In this document: piece after piece, positions 42,413-54,295 of the stretch
How positions within the stretch are numbered: the first letter of the stretch is position 1
Layout of the letters: each line of letters begins with the position of its first letter
Origin: Vitellaria paradoxa
Lineage: Eukaryota > Streptophyta > Magnoliopsida > Ericales > Sapotaceae
NCBI GenBank assembly: GCA_019916065.1
Contig: CM034236.1
Span: 26,112,358-26,176,357, forward strand
Reading direction: 5' to 3'
Length of the DNA: 64,000 nt
Program-made: the position numbers and the translations under genes
Notes under the pieces: generated by a model
Told to the model about the DNA's origin: nothing
What the model saw: only the letters and a program-made list of their open reading frames with translations
The model's database searches: none

Positions 42413-42466
42413 TCAATCTCTGCGTGTTTTTTTTTTTTTTTGGTAATTAATCAATCTCTGCGTGTT
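42413..42466 (-). mobile_element. Micro-insertion of a retroposon tail with 16-bp duplication
   Basis: tcaatctctgcgtgtt is present at 42413-42428 and again at 42451-42466. Between them is only a T run and GGTAATTAA. On the minus strand this is TTAATTACC plus poly(A), the 3' tip of a LINE-like retroposon truncated almost to nothing. Confidence 0.75.
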
Positions 42467-42659
42467 CATATAAGAATGAAGAATCTAGTCAAAAACTTAA
42501 TCCGTTGCCTAAGGATGACCAAACAAGTAGTGTGCACGATTCTTGAACAGGTCTAAGTTCATTAAGGCACACAAATTAATAAAGTAAAGCAACTTTAAGT
42601 TTCTCTTTATTTTCTAATTTGTTTCTAAGTCTGATTTCTTTCATCGATTATCTAATTGA

Positions 42660-42965
42660 TTGAATTTGGATTCCAAACCATGACCCGAGTAATATATTGG
42701 ACTAGAGTTGGCCCAAGTAATAGATATATTGAATTGAATTGGATTGTTATTTAATTATTTGGATTGAATTTGGATTTGGATTAATTAAATTGGGCCGAAG
42801 TAATATATTGGATTGGGCCAAATCATATATTAGATTGGATTGGCCAAAGTAATAAATATTTGATTTAATTGGGCCTAAGAATTTGGGTTGGATTGAATTT
42901 AGATTTGATTAGGTCTAGCTAATTTTTGATTGAATTTGGATTGGATTAGGCCCAAGTAAGAATTT
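42660..42965. repeat. Degenerate GGATTGGATTGGGCC repeats
   Basis: Irregular repeats of GAATTTGGATTGGATTGGGCC and AAGTAATATATT words. Low-complexity sequence with no coding potential. Confidence 0.7.
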
Positions 42966-42982
42966 GGATTGGATTGGGTCCA

Positions 42983-43125
42983 ACTAATTATTATTATTAA
43001 TAATATTATGATTGTAATTCTTATTATTACTATTATTATTATCGTAATTATTGTTATTATTATTATTGGTATTATTACTGGAATTATTATTATTATTGTA
43101 ACTCTTATTATTATTATTAATAGGA
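42983..43125. repeat. (ATT)n-rich microsatellite
   Basis: An imperfect ATT/TTA trinucleotide array with scattered interruptions. Long isoleucine-rich frames on both strands are artefacts. Confidence 0.9.
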
Positions 43126-43156
43126 TAAAAGGCATATGCCTCCCTCTAACATTTGA

Positions 43157-43215
43157 GAAACCTACACACATACTTACCAAAAAAAAAAAAAAAAAGAAAA
43201 GAAACCTACACATAC
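43157..43215 (+). mobile_element. Second micro-insertion of a retroposon tail
   Basis: GAAACCTACACACATAC (43157-43173) and GAAACCTACACATAC (43201-43215) flank TTACC plus a long A run and GAAAA. This is again a bare TTACC-poly(A) tip with a near-perfect target duplication (one CA unit different). Confidence 0.65.
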
Positions 43216-43480
43216 ATCCCCTCGTAATTCATGAAACTTTAAAAAGAAAAGAAAATTCTATTTTGACCCTTTATCTTTAGTAAAAATTGTGAACTTGACC
43301 CTATGATTTAATTTTTCTTACATAGATACCCTTAAAGCTATTAAAAGTAATTTCCAAGCCAAGAGATCATAAGTATAAAAGAGTAAGCCAACTCTAATCC
43401 TTCTTAAAGCAACGTTAGGTGTTTTTATGATCATTTAAGGTCAAATCTGAACTTGTGAGTGAAGTCCTTTTAGGATAAAT
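43216..43480. other. Unassigned flank
   Basis: A/T-rich with nothing recognisable before the pararetrovirus-like relic. Confidence 0.3.
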
Positions 43481-45429
43481 AATTGGAAATGGCTAGTAAT
43501 AGTAATAGAGAATTTTTATGTGTAGGAGAAAGTGAAAAAGAAGTTTTTAAACATTAAGTCCATGTTTCTAAAAATTAACCAAATAATTTCAATATTGCCA
43601 GAACTTTAAATTTCTTAGTAAATAGTATGTTTGAAACTATTGGCATTTTAAATAAAATAAATTAATATAGATCTACTAACAAAGACAAAAACTTTATTAG
43701 AATAATTAGTCAACAAGGACTATGGAGGTGAAAAATCGATCTACTCTTCAAACAAATGGAGATGATAAAATTCCTACCTTATACAAATGAGGAAAAAGAT
43801 GATTTGATGAAATTTTAGTAATAACTAAAACTACTAAAGAGAAAGCTTATAAAGATTCCTAAGCTAATAAAGAAATATTAGAATATTAGAGATCTAGATC
43901 TAAGGAAAAAAATAATGTAAAAGAAAGAGATAAATTGCTAAATCAAATGCAAACTCTCTATAATTAATATGAGAACCAATTCAAAAAATATGAACATGTT
44001 TTCACTTTAAACTCTGATTTTGAAAATTTAGATGAAAAATACTGCATAACCAGCATTGAATGAGGATCTAGATACATTAGAGATCTAGATATAAGGAAGA
44101 AAATAATGTAAAAAAAAGATATTGTTTTCATTTTAAACTCTGATTTTTGAAAATTTAGATGAAGAATATCATGCAACTAGCATGATGAATGAGGATGAAA
44201 TTGATTCTAAAACTGAAACAATAGTTGATCCAAAATTAGACGAAAAGCTAGCAAAAAAGCTAGATAAAACTCTAAACTTAGACAAAAACATAGGAAAAAG
44301 AAAAGTATGAGTATCAGATCACCTAGATGAAGATCCAAAAACTAAACCAATTATTGAAAAAAAAAAAAAAAAAAAAACTTCTTTTAAAGATATTTATGTA
44401 AAGGAAGGAGGTGAATCTAGCTCAGATGATGTTTATGTTAAAAGAGAACATATACCTAGTCTTTCTAAAAGAGAAGACTAAAATAAATTTAAAGTAACTA
44501 CAAATGGGATATATCTAAACATTAATGATACACATCCTAAGGATTATAAAAGTACTATTGAAGAATGGACACAAGCAATGTCCATAGTTATAACCCATTA
44601 CAAAAATACATGAGATAGGAAAAAATTCCTAAACTATATACCGAAAACATTACAAGGAAATATTTTATATTGGCGAAAAGTCTAGAAAGGTTTAGAAGAT
44701 GGAAAATAGGAAAAAACTTTCGTTTTACTAAGTGAAGATAGAAAAAATGATTTCACAAAAATTCTCTCAAATTTTCTTCTTATATTAAAGAGATTTTTTT
44801 TGGAATAATATCTTCAGATGACCACAAAAAAGAGTTGAAATATGTTTTATCAAAAGTAAAACTTTGCGACATCTGTAAATGTACAAATTTTGTAAAATTA
44901 TACAAAAAATACTTTCGGATATTAACCGAGAAAGTATATCAAATTAGAAAGAACAATTTTTCCATAAACTCCTAAGCCCATGGGATGAAATATGTGAAAA
45001 ACAATATCCAAAACAGCAATAAAAAATTGGTAGTTCTAATTGTTTAGGATTAAGGATAAGCTTTGGTTATAAAATAACAACTCGGCATTGCCTTCAAAGA
45101 AAAGCCCAAAATAGGTTAAAAGAAATCAATTGTCAAAATCAAGCGAAAGAGCTTGTTGTACCAAAATCTTAAAAGAGAATTAGGAAATTGAATACTCTGT
45201 GAATAAACCATATCATAGATGTAAGAAAAAAACCCTTTAAAATCAAATGGTGGAAATTTGGAAATAAAGGAATATTTCCAAAAAAGAAATATGTTAGAAA
45301 ATTCAAAAAGAAAAAATTTGGAAAGAAATCAATAATAAAATGCACATGCTATTTTTATGATGAAAAAGGTCATATTGTACCAAGTTATCCATAAAAGAAC
45401 AATAAGGTAATCAAATTTCTAGAAGAAAG
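43480..45429 (+). pseudogene. Endogenous pararetrovirus-like relic, part 1 (coat-protein region)
   Basis: A long plus-strand frame interrupted by many stops and frameshifts. It is very rich in K, E, N and D, ends in a basic K-rich patch (about 45280-45340) and a degraded CCHC-type knuckle (C-x-C...D-E-K-G-H-I) at 45340-45390. That order is typical of caulimovirid coat proteins. An imperfect internal duplication of about 130 bp lies at 44001-44190. The relic is heavily broken and cannot encode a working virus protein. It continues after solo LTR H. A decayed retrotransposon Gag is the alternative; the protease-like segment at 48707 supports the viral reading. Confidence 0.55.
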
Positions 45430-46947
45430 TGACCGACCCTAAATTGTGTTTCGGGTTGTACCTCTCAAGTGCAAGAGGGCAGTCGTAGTTTTAAAACTCG
45501 GTGAGTCCGAGGTCGAATCCACAGGGAGGGCTTTGTTAAAAGCTCTAGACTTGTTCTCTTAATTAGTAGGTGAACCTAAATTAATTTAAACTAATTTTTC
45601 AGTAACTCAACTTTCGTTTTAGGTTCTAAACGAATTATATTAATTAAAGAAATTCAATTTAATTTTAACGTGCAAACAAACCATCTACTCTAAATTTTAA
45701 AGCAAATAAATCAACTCAGAAATTAAATCAAATAACAAGCACAATACTAAAGAGGTTCTTGATCCAACTTTCAAGTCCGGGTAGTTCACTACTTTGCCTT
45801 GGGATGTTTTTATTCAAAACTAGATTAGGGTTTAATTCGAAAAGTGTTAAGAATATTGTAACCAAAGGTCAGTACCAGTGATCTCAAGCGGATATGGTTA
45901 AAGACCTTTGTTTCCAAAAGTTTTTCAAACAAACGAAACTAGAAATGAATTCGAAACCTATTTTTAATCTTGTTCGAAAGTATGTAAACGGTTATATTCG
46001 AAAACCCATACCAGTGACTTCAAACGAGTGTGGTTAAAGATTTTCGGTTTCGAATGTTTTCGAAACAAGTTGAAAATAGATTTTCACACGGTAGATCCTT
46101 ACGCATGAGCTCTCACAACCCATGCGAAGGGTCTACTAACACCCCAAGGTTTTTCGTGAACTACCCATTCTTGATTCGTTGAATCAAGAACTAGGGTTTT
46201 ACGCTAAAACTACTTTAAACATCACAAAACGATAAAAAAAACATTCCATCATGCGAAAAAGGAATCGAAACAAGCAAAACATTATATTACGAAGTAAATC
46301 GAAATAAATCGAAGTAAATCGAAGTGCAACTTACAATGTAACTCGGATGTAAAAGAAAAGATGAACAAGTAATGCGAAGACAATGATGAAAACTCCAAAA
46401 ACCTCTATAAATCTACACGTCCAAGCGCACAAATCACTCTAAAATTAATCAAAACCTAATCTAACTCTCAATCTAAAGTGTAGGAAACAAAGAGAGGCGT
46501 CCCCCTTCATGGCCGTGCAATGGGTCCTTATAAAGATGCAAGGAAACCCTAGAAGAGGAGCTTTCACGCGGCAACTGTAAATCACGGATGGTCCCGACCG
46601 TCTGGAGAGGGGGTCGGGACCGTCTGAAGTTTTTAACTTTCTGTGGTCCCGACCGTCTGGAGAGGGGGTCGGGACCGTCCAGCTTTTCCTTCATTGCTCT
46701 CTTTCATCTTGGTTGGGTCTTTGGGCTAGTCTTTTCCATCGAAGATGAGGTTCGAACCATGACTTTTTCTTTGTCTTCTTGGCCCTCTCCATAGCTATAA
46801 ACTTCGACATCCTTGCCCTTTTTCCTACAAATAAAACAATAAAAGTATGAGTAATTCTATAACACTAAAACTTCAACTTTAATTATTTAAATGCATGAAT
46901 AAGTGTTGAGTTAAGGAGTTTGTAATTACACTTTTCAAGTGTAATCA
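45430..46947 (-). mobile_element. Solo LTR H (Athila-type, minus strand)
   Basis: 1518 bp, running on the minus strand from TGATTACACTTG (46947) to GGGTCGGTCA (45430), with a perfect target duplication gaaag (45425-45429, 46948-46952). It is closest to the element C LTR. On the minus strand it has an acceptor-like TTTGTAG (AG at 46826-46825), an open stretch 46824-46704, GGTCCCGACC/GGTCGGGACC dyads (46680-46590), a TATA-like element (46532-46527) and the nested stem arms (46190-46181/45765-45756; 46166-46157/45788-45779). It formed by LTR-LTR recombination. Confidence 0.94.
46704..46824 (-). CDS. Putative U3 exon stretch in solo LTR H
   Basis: Open from the acceptor in the same phase as in A, C and B: about 39 residues starting KKGKDVEVYSYGEG, with EDKEKV and then a stop at 46706-46704. 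It aligns with the element C stretch (EKGKKIKVYSDEN...EDKGKV). As a solo LTR it cannot be expressed as a terminal exon here; it is informative for conservation only. Confidence 0.4.
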
Positions 46948-46952
46948 GAAAG

Positions 46953-47792
46953 CAACATCAAAATTTATTTAGGAGAAGAAATAGATTAAGAAGAAGAAGT
47001 ATTATATGAACTAGAATATGTTTTTAGGATTCTTCAGAAAAAAATGAAGAATTCATTTTTAAGATGTAGGAAACAAATCCTAATGAAAATTTAGAAGCTT
47101 TTGAATCAATCCCAAAAAATGAATTAAATCAAATTTGTTTGGGAGACAACAAAGATGACATGACTATTGAAAATGATAACTTGATAAAATATAATAGTCT
47201 TAAAATATAAGAATTATAAAAAAAATCTAAATTTAAACTATGAAAAGCCCAACACTTCGAAAGATGTGAAGGAATAATAGAGGCAAAATCCTCCTCTAAT
47301 GGGTAAGTAGAAATAAAAAATTTTGACAAAGAAAAAATTATGAGGCTTAAAGAAAAGTATCCTAGGGTAACCTTCATATTGGAATAATCCAAATAGAGAT
47401 TAGACCTTTGTTTAGACTTGTAGTAGACTCACCAATCATATGTGTAATCTAAGATAAAAGATTTTATGACCTTATTCATTCACTAATAGGGGCAAAGAAT
47501 CAAATTTGGTTTCTGGAGAAATTATCTTCAGAATCAAACCAAATTATTTTATATCTGTAAATGATAAAAAATCTAAGACACATTAACATTGAGAATTCAA
47601 ACTTAAAATATTAAGATGGATGGTAATGCTAATGATTTAAAAATTTCTTAGAATGTTGTTCATCAATTAACTAATGATACTGAAGTCAAATAAAAGATAT
47701 TGACATTGGTATGGTTGAATTATATGAATCTAAGCCATTTGATATTGAAATCAAACCAAGATTAATTGATATAAAAGATTTAAGAACACCTA
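46953..47792 (+). pseudogene. Endogenous pararetrovirus-like relic, part 2
   Basis: Resumes after solo LTR H. A/T-rich plus-strand frames are broken by many stops, with acidic segments (EFIF, DNKDDMTIEND). I cannot assign a domain with confidence; position suggests the region between coat protein and protease. It is cut at 47793 by a LINE fragment. Confidence 0.45.
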
Positions 47793-48592
47793 TTTTTTTT
47801 TGAAAGGTAAATAAATTATATATTAAAAGAAAATGTTATAGTACAAATACACAAGGGCATACCTCCGGCCAAATGAAATCAAAGCAATCCCTCATAAGTA
47901 AACAATGGAAGAACAAGGGAGACAAACTACATCAAAACAACCTCTAATGATGTTAAGTGCTAAGTAGAGAGGATGGAAGAGACCATATAAGCAACAAGTG
48001 CCTATTAACATCAGTCTTAGGAAAAGACCTACAAGACAAAATGGGATCACAAATCACCTGTTCCACTTGTCTCATCAAAGTAAGCTCATCCATAGAAGAA
48101 TGCTGAAACAGCCTTGAGTTCGTTTCCTTCCATATGAAGTAATCATAGAAGATAGACCCAATCTTCCCAACAAATAAAGTAGAGAGTCCCCAGAAAGATG
48201 CAGTGTACACCAATGAATAACATCCTCCCAAGTAGAAGCTAGACATTGAAGCCCCAATTTCCTTAATAATTGATGCCATAATCCCATAGTATAAGAGCAC
48301 TAAAAGAATAAGTGAGAGTGACTCTCCATGGAATCTCCACATAAAAGGCAAGAAGTAGAATGACCAATCCCAACAGCAAAAAGCCGATCACGAGTTGATA
48401 ATTTATGGTAGATTGCCAACCACAAGAAAAAAAAATACCAGGGCATATGGTATTTAAACTAAACAATGGAGTACCAGTCTACTAGATCATAATGATCATG
48501 AAGTACCTCCCAAGCAGAACGAATTGAGAACTTCTTACCAGATATCAAAATATCATACTCAAAGATTATTGGATTCAAATGAAAAATCCTGT
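47793..48592 (-). mobile_element. 5'-truncated LINE fragment with zf-RVT domain
   Basis: On the minus strand the sequence from about 48560 encodes KFSIRSAWEVLHDHYDLVDW, then WLAIYHKLSTRDRLFA and a zinc-binding CLLCG...ESHSHLFFKC. This is the zf-RVT region found at the C-terminus of plant L1 ORF2 and of related reverse-transcriptase-like genes. It needs at least one frame change. The minus-strand 3' end is TTTACCTTTC plus a short A run (plus T run 47793-47801). I could not find a clear target duplication. A dead fragment. Confidence 0.82.
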
Positions 48593-49045
48593 CTTAACTA
48601 AAAATGCTAATGACTCAATATCTATAATCGATTTCAAAGCAAAGCACATTATATTTTTTGTGAAAATAACAAAACGTAAAAAGACCTTTAGAATTCCAAA
48701 AATATTGTGTTTCCTTTGATGCATGGAGATATGTTTTTAGGAATTAATTTCTTAACTCAGTGTTATCCTATAAGCTTATCTCATGATTATGTAACCTTAA
48801 CTAATAGAAACAAATCTTATCAGATTTTTTGGTTAAAAACCCATAATTCAATTTGTAATATAAGATTTACACCAGTTAAGTGTGGTGATAATAGTCAAAT
48901 TTTAATAGATTCATTCAAAACAATTGATGAATCTCATTGGGTTCAAGTTAAGCTTAAATGTCTCTGAAGATGTAGTCTAATGTTATGGGAAAAAAACTCC
49001 CAGATATCATCTAAAAATAAAAAATAAACAAAAAATAATTAGGGT
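48593..49045 (+). pseudogene. Endogenous pararetrovirus-like relic, part 3 (protease-like)
   Basis: The plus frame at 48707-48967 has DMFLGINFL followed by a hydrophobic beta-rich segment, as in the C-terminal half of caulimovirid aspartic proteases. The catalytic Asp segment is not visible, and frameshifts precede it. It is interrupted at 49046 by solo LTR E; sequence resumes at 61366. Confidence 0.5.
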
Positions 49046-49167
49046 TGTAATAGCCTGAACTTTTGTGTCAATGTAAATAGATGTTTATTCAAACATTTTG
49101 AGGTAATAGTATGTTGATTAAGGGGTATTCATCATTAATTGAACTTTAGAGTTAGGAACTTTGAGAA
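49046..49167 (+). mobile_element. Solo LTR E, part 1
   Basis: Starts TGTAATAGCCTGAAC after the target duplication agggt (49041-49045). It is cut at 49167 by element G and resumes at 58760. Confidence 0.9.
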
Positions 49168-51871
49168 TGTAATACACCGAATTTCCATGTTAATATAATT
49201 TGATGGTTTTAACATGTTTTGGGCATGTTAGTATGTTAAATAAGTGAGTTTAGTCATTAAAGATGACTTAGGGGTGTGAATTTTGGAAGAAATAGGCAAA
49301 ATAGCTCAAAAATTAATATTTTGACTCGGGGGCGTGCAGAGGGGCGCCCAAGGTAGAGGAGGGGCGCCCATGGGTCTAGGATGGGCACCCATGGTCCATG
49401 ATGGGCGCCCCACTTGTGCAGAAAATCAGCAGAAGGGTGTTCTCGGGTTGGAAGGCCGAGACTTAACCCTATGGGCACCTATACTAGCTAGGGGTGAGGT
49501 TAAACCTGAGGATTACTGTTGGGGGATTAAAAATATTGATATATATATATATTAGATGGATTTGATGCAATAGAGAGAGAGAGAATCAGCTAGGGAAACA
49601 AAGAAGAGAAAGAGAAGAGCAAAGGAGGAGAAGAAGCCACCGGTTAAGGATTTCAAAGGTAGGTTTTCCAAACCTACATGGAATTCAAATTCCTTTTACA
49701 AGATTGAAATTAAGACCTTAAGAAACCTTCCTATGTTGTTCATTTTTAGTTTTGATCAAGGAGGGAGAAGATTGGAGCCATCAAAGTTTGAGGGTTTGGA
49801 AGCTCAAGGCACCCCTTTGTTGATCATCTTTTTACCACTCAAGGTAGGGATTTCTAGTCTCATTTTAACATATATGAGATGTATTTGAGCTAGTAACACT
49901 TCTATGAAATTTATTTAAGATTTGGAACCCTTGGAAGTGGAGTTTGTGTGGATGAATGGTTGTGTGTATATATGTATAAGTTGGAGCAAGATTTTTGTAT
50001 TGAAGAAATGGATGGATTAAAATTTGTTTTGATGGACTTTTTGGAGTCTTCTAGGTCCTAGACAACCCAAGAAATTAAGGTATTAAGTTAGATATTGGAT
50101 TGGGTAAAGTTTGGAACCTAAAAACATGGCTTAAAGCTGAAACCAGAGCAAAGTGACCTTTAGGCAACAGAGGGGCGCCCATGCTCTTAGGTGGGGCCCA
50201 TGACCCCTCAGGGTGCCCATGCTCTTAGGTGGGGCACCCATGCCCCTCAGGGGCGCCCATGAACTTTAGGAGGGGCCCACAGAGACCAGAAACCTTTTCT
50301 GATTTTTCTTAACTTGACTTCCTACCTTAGGATTATGAAGGGGTTAGGCATATGTTTGTGTGTGAGACTTTTATTTGATTAATTGTATGGATTTTAAAAT
50401 GGAATGAGCTCTTAAAAGTGATTAAAGGTTGATTATCTTAAACCTATGGGATTAAGCTTGTAAAGGGGAATGCTTGCTACCATGAATGAAATGAATTGGA
50501 AGCCTACTTTGAGATAAGGGTTTTAATCAAGTAGAATTGTGAATATGCCTTAATGTAAACTAAATGTTAAAGTGTATGAACTTGTGATTGCATTAATGAA
50601 TTGTGATTTGGCAAAAGGGAGCTCATGTTCATAACATTGAAAGAGGTGAATGTTTAATGATGCTTAATAAATGTTGTTATGTAATGAATCCTAGAATAAA
50701 CGGAATGTGGATTTATGTTGTGGAAAAGTATATGATGTTGAATGTGGACTTGTGAATGATGAGATGTAAATGATGAATGATTGTTTGTGTGACGGGGGCC
50801 GTGGTGGGGTGTGGTAAACAGGAAGGGTTTGAGAGTACCTCGGGTTGAGAGTCCCGGAACCTGCGCAGGGTTTGGTGTCAATGCCAGTGGGTTAGTAGCC
50901 CACAACATTGTGAGTTATGGGTTACCCGTGACCTTGGATTGTGATCCTAAACGATGGTTTTGGTTTGCCGTTTCCATTGGGTCTGGACCCATAAAAGACG
51001 GTGTTGTGTATACACCCAACCCCGATGAATTGTGTGACTATGGTTGTGTGATGGATTATTGGAATGTGATAATATGGATGTGAATACATGATTAAATGTT
51101 GAATTTGTGATGTGGTTGGAATGTGACTAGATGTAATATTAGGACATTCAATAATGGAGATTGTTTGGAATTGGATGCCATATTGTGATGTCATTAAGTG
51201 TCAATAGGTATTGTAAATATGGATATGTGATCAATTTTGATTAAACATTAAAGTGAATTGAAATATGATTTGAGACTCAACAATGAGATTCTAAAGATTA
51301 AGTATTGGTTGGAATTGAATTTCTTTTCACAATATTGTTGTGTATAAAGGTACATAGTCTAAAATGGTGATGTCAATGAATGATTTTGATTCTAGAGTAT
51401 CGGTGGTAACTAGATACATTATAAAATGCTTGCATGTGGAATACATATCATATATGTTTATTGAGACTTGTGGGCACAAGTGGACCCGTGCTCACATCCC
51501 TACAGACTTTGATGCGTACAAGCAATAACAATCAAGTGGGTTGATGTGTTGGGACTAGGAGGTTATGCATGAGCCCTACCAAGCTTATCAAAGCTCTTGG
51601 TCATCTACTTTAAATTTCTTTTGGGAATTGTAACGTCGTGCATTTAAACTCTTTCAATTTGGTTGTAATGGCCATAAGGCCTAAGTTATGTAATTGGGAA
51701 TGGTGTATGTGGTTGGTGACATGGTAATAGTCAGGTTAAACTTATGTTATTCTATCTTATGTCTTGGGCTCACTAGCTTATGTTGCTTGCTCTGATTATG
51801 GGATTGGTTATATTAGTGCATGTTATGTGTTTATCACTCACCCCTCGGGTCACGAGATCCGGGGCGTGACA
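49168..51871 (+). repeat. Element G 5' LTR
   Basis: 2704 bp, from TGTAATACACCG to GGGGCGTGACA. GGGCGCCC clusters at 49340-49411 and 50170-50280; TATA-like tract at 49540-49553 followed by GA repeats. Compared with the 3' LTR remnant it lacks many single or paired bases (for example near 50193, 50838, 51107, 51435, 51512 and 51786) while showing few substitutions. Confidence 0.93.
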
Positions 51872-51874
51872 GGT

Positions 51875-51886
51875 TGGTATCAGAGC
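51875..51886 (+). promoter_or_regulatory. Primer-binding site of element G (tRNA-iMet)
   Basis: TGGTATCAGAGC is an exact 12-nt complement of the plant initiator tRNA-Met 3' end, three bases after the LTR. Confidence 0.92.
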
Positions 51887-52896
51887 ACTAGGTCAGAATA
51901 CCTAGGGACATGGGAAGTCTTGCATCTCATATTGCATGCTTGAATGTGATAGAATTAAATTTTTATCTTGGAATCTAACTTGTCCTGTTTAAATTTTTAG
52001 ATGGGATTTGAAAAAGGGGAGAGCAGTGGTACTAAGGCCCATCAGTGGAGGAAGAGATAGTATGGCCTAGTGATGACATCTTTACCCAAGTAGCAACTGA
52101 AGGTTTAACCGAAGTCCAAACCCAAAATGTGACGGGAATGTAGAAGAGATAAGCAGGGTGCCAGCAACTTTAGGTCCTCAAATGGTACCCTACTATGGGA
52201 TGCCATACCCAGTTATATCCAACACCTTATCCATATCAGAGTGTGATGCCTTATCAGATACCTGTTCAGTACCAGTCTGCTTACCCGGTGATGCTAGTAC
52301 AGAATGTGACTGTGATTGTACCTACTCTTTCAGCAAATCTAACCATGACCCCAGACGTCGTGATAGAACCCAACCCAAGCAGTCAGAATGTTAATCCACA
52401 TGAGGTTAGTACTAATGTTGGGGAGATGGATGGAAGCTCTAATAGTGAGGAAGATCGTCTGCGGGGGTGTGTGCTGGTTGTCGTAGGCGTGGAATGATAC
52501 GCTACCGTGCCCTCAGCAATGTATCAAGTGTTGTACTTATTGTGGTAGGAGGGGGCACTCTAGTAGCTCTTGCCCGTATCGTAGGAATTGAGATGTAAGA
52601 ATGTAAAGGGAAAATTTTGGAAAGGCAATTCCCTTATTGGTAATCGGAATAGTTGATAGTCTAAGGACTTATGCTATGTTATGAACTCTTTTAATTTCAG
52701 TCAGTAGAGTAACTTGGGAACTTGTAATGTTGGAACTTCTGTGGTAGTACTAATGGAAGTACGAAGTTGTTGTTATGTTGAACCTTTATGAATGTATTAA
52801 ACTGTTGTATTGTTATTATGAGATGAAGTTATGCTCTACCATAAGCTTAGATGTCGATCTAATATTGTTATTTTGTGCTTTGATATACTTTAGATA
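51887..52896 (+). other. Element G leader region
   Basis: No supported complete gene. A 52140-52400 stretch rich in P/Y/Q/S codons (YQSVMPYQIPVQYQS-type) looks like a degenerate low-complexity coding or leader segment upstream of gag. Confidence 0.4.
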
Positions 52897-54295
52897 ATGC
52901 CGCCGCGTGCAATGAGAGTTAGAGGCCGAGGCCGAGGTAATGGCCAAGGTAGGGATAGAGGAAGGGACATGTTCCTGTTCAGCAAGAACAGGAAACACAT
53001 CATAGTGCAGTGGCTGAGGCACCACCTATTGCACAACAGGATGACTTAAGAGAAGAGAGGTGCAAGTCAAGGGCACCAGAGGCTCCACAACCAGCACTAT
53101 GGATGGAGCAGTATTACAGCAATTGGCGGCAGCTATGGCCGCAATAGCAGGAGGGGCTCGAGTTGGACCCCAAACACAAGTGCAAGCAGGCCCAACTGCT
53201 TTGGAGAAATTCAGGAGGATGAAGCCTCCAACTTATGATGGTGTGGCTGACACAGATGTGGCAGAGCCGTTTCTTAGAGGAATGCGAGAAGATATTAGTA
53301 GCCCATGGAAATTAATGATCCATTACTCGCATCATGCTGATAGCTTTTCAATTGGTGGGAAGGGCGTAGCTTGGTGGTTAGTTTAAAGGACACAGGAGGA
53401 TCAACAGATCTCACTTGGGAAAGGTTTAAGGAGGAAGTTCAGGGATCACTTCTTCCCTCAATCTTTAAGGGATGCTAAGAGGGAGGAATTTGCTGGGTTG
53501 ATACAAGGGACAATGTCCAGTGTTGGAGTATGAGAGGAAATTCTCAGATCTATTAAAGTATGCGCCTAAGTTGGTCTCCACTACTCATTTGAAATGCAGG
53601 AGGTTTGAGAGGGGATTGAGACCAACTCTGAGGAACCAAAATGGTAATGTTGGGGCTAGAGGATTATGAGACTTTGGTAAATCGGGCCATGACAGTGGAA
53701 AAGGACTTGAATGAGACCAAAGTATCTATGAAAGCCGACGAGGCAAAACCATGGGGACTCAACAAGAAGGAGTTAGCAGAAAAAAGAGCTAAGGGTAACT
53801 CATCCACTTCACAGATGCAATTATCCTACCAGGAGAGTACAACACCTAGAACCATCAAGGAAATTTGAAAGCACTCTCAAAGGTTGATTATATGTTTAAT
53901 TGCAAGCAAACAGGGCCTAAGAGCACTGAATGCCCTAAGGGGCTAGAGGACAAAATGATCCATTAAGGCAGATGAGAAGCGGACAGGGTGGAGATGAGAT
54001 AGTGTGTTATTGGTGTGGAAAGACAGGGCATAATTCAGAAGTTTTGCCCTCAGAGTCAGCAGGGGTGATAAGAAGAAGGATGACACAACCTGGACAGTGG
54101 TAACAGGGAGCCGCCCAGCGGCCTCCCAATCAGTACAGCAGGCAGTATCAGCAGAGGAGTGTCCCACAAAAGACTATACAAGCTGGAACATCGCAACAGT
54201 CAAGGGTGAACTCGCCGGGACAAGGTTTAATCGGCCACAAAATAGTCAGCCACAGGGTAGAGTGTTGCAGTGCACAACAGGAGGCGCCAGCTGAG
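52897..54295 (+). pseudogene. Element G gag, frameshifted
   Basis: Starts MPPRAMRVRGRGRG at 52897. Recognisable blocks in shifting frames include ALEKFRRMKPPTYDGVADTD (near 53200-53260) and the capsid region to about 53870. A zinc knuckle CYWCGKTGHNSE at about 54005-54040 has its last Cys out of frame. There are several single-base frameshifts. It would encode the capsid/nucleocapsid protein if intact. Confidence 0.8.

Noticed and set aside
42899..43280. Isoleucine-rich ORFs on both strands
   Set aside because: Translation of the ATT microsatellite.
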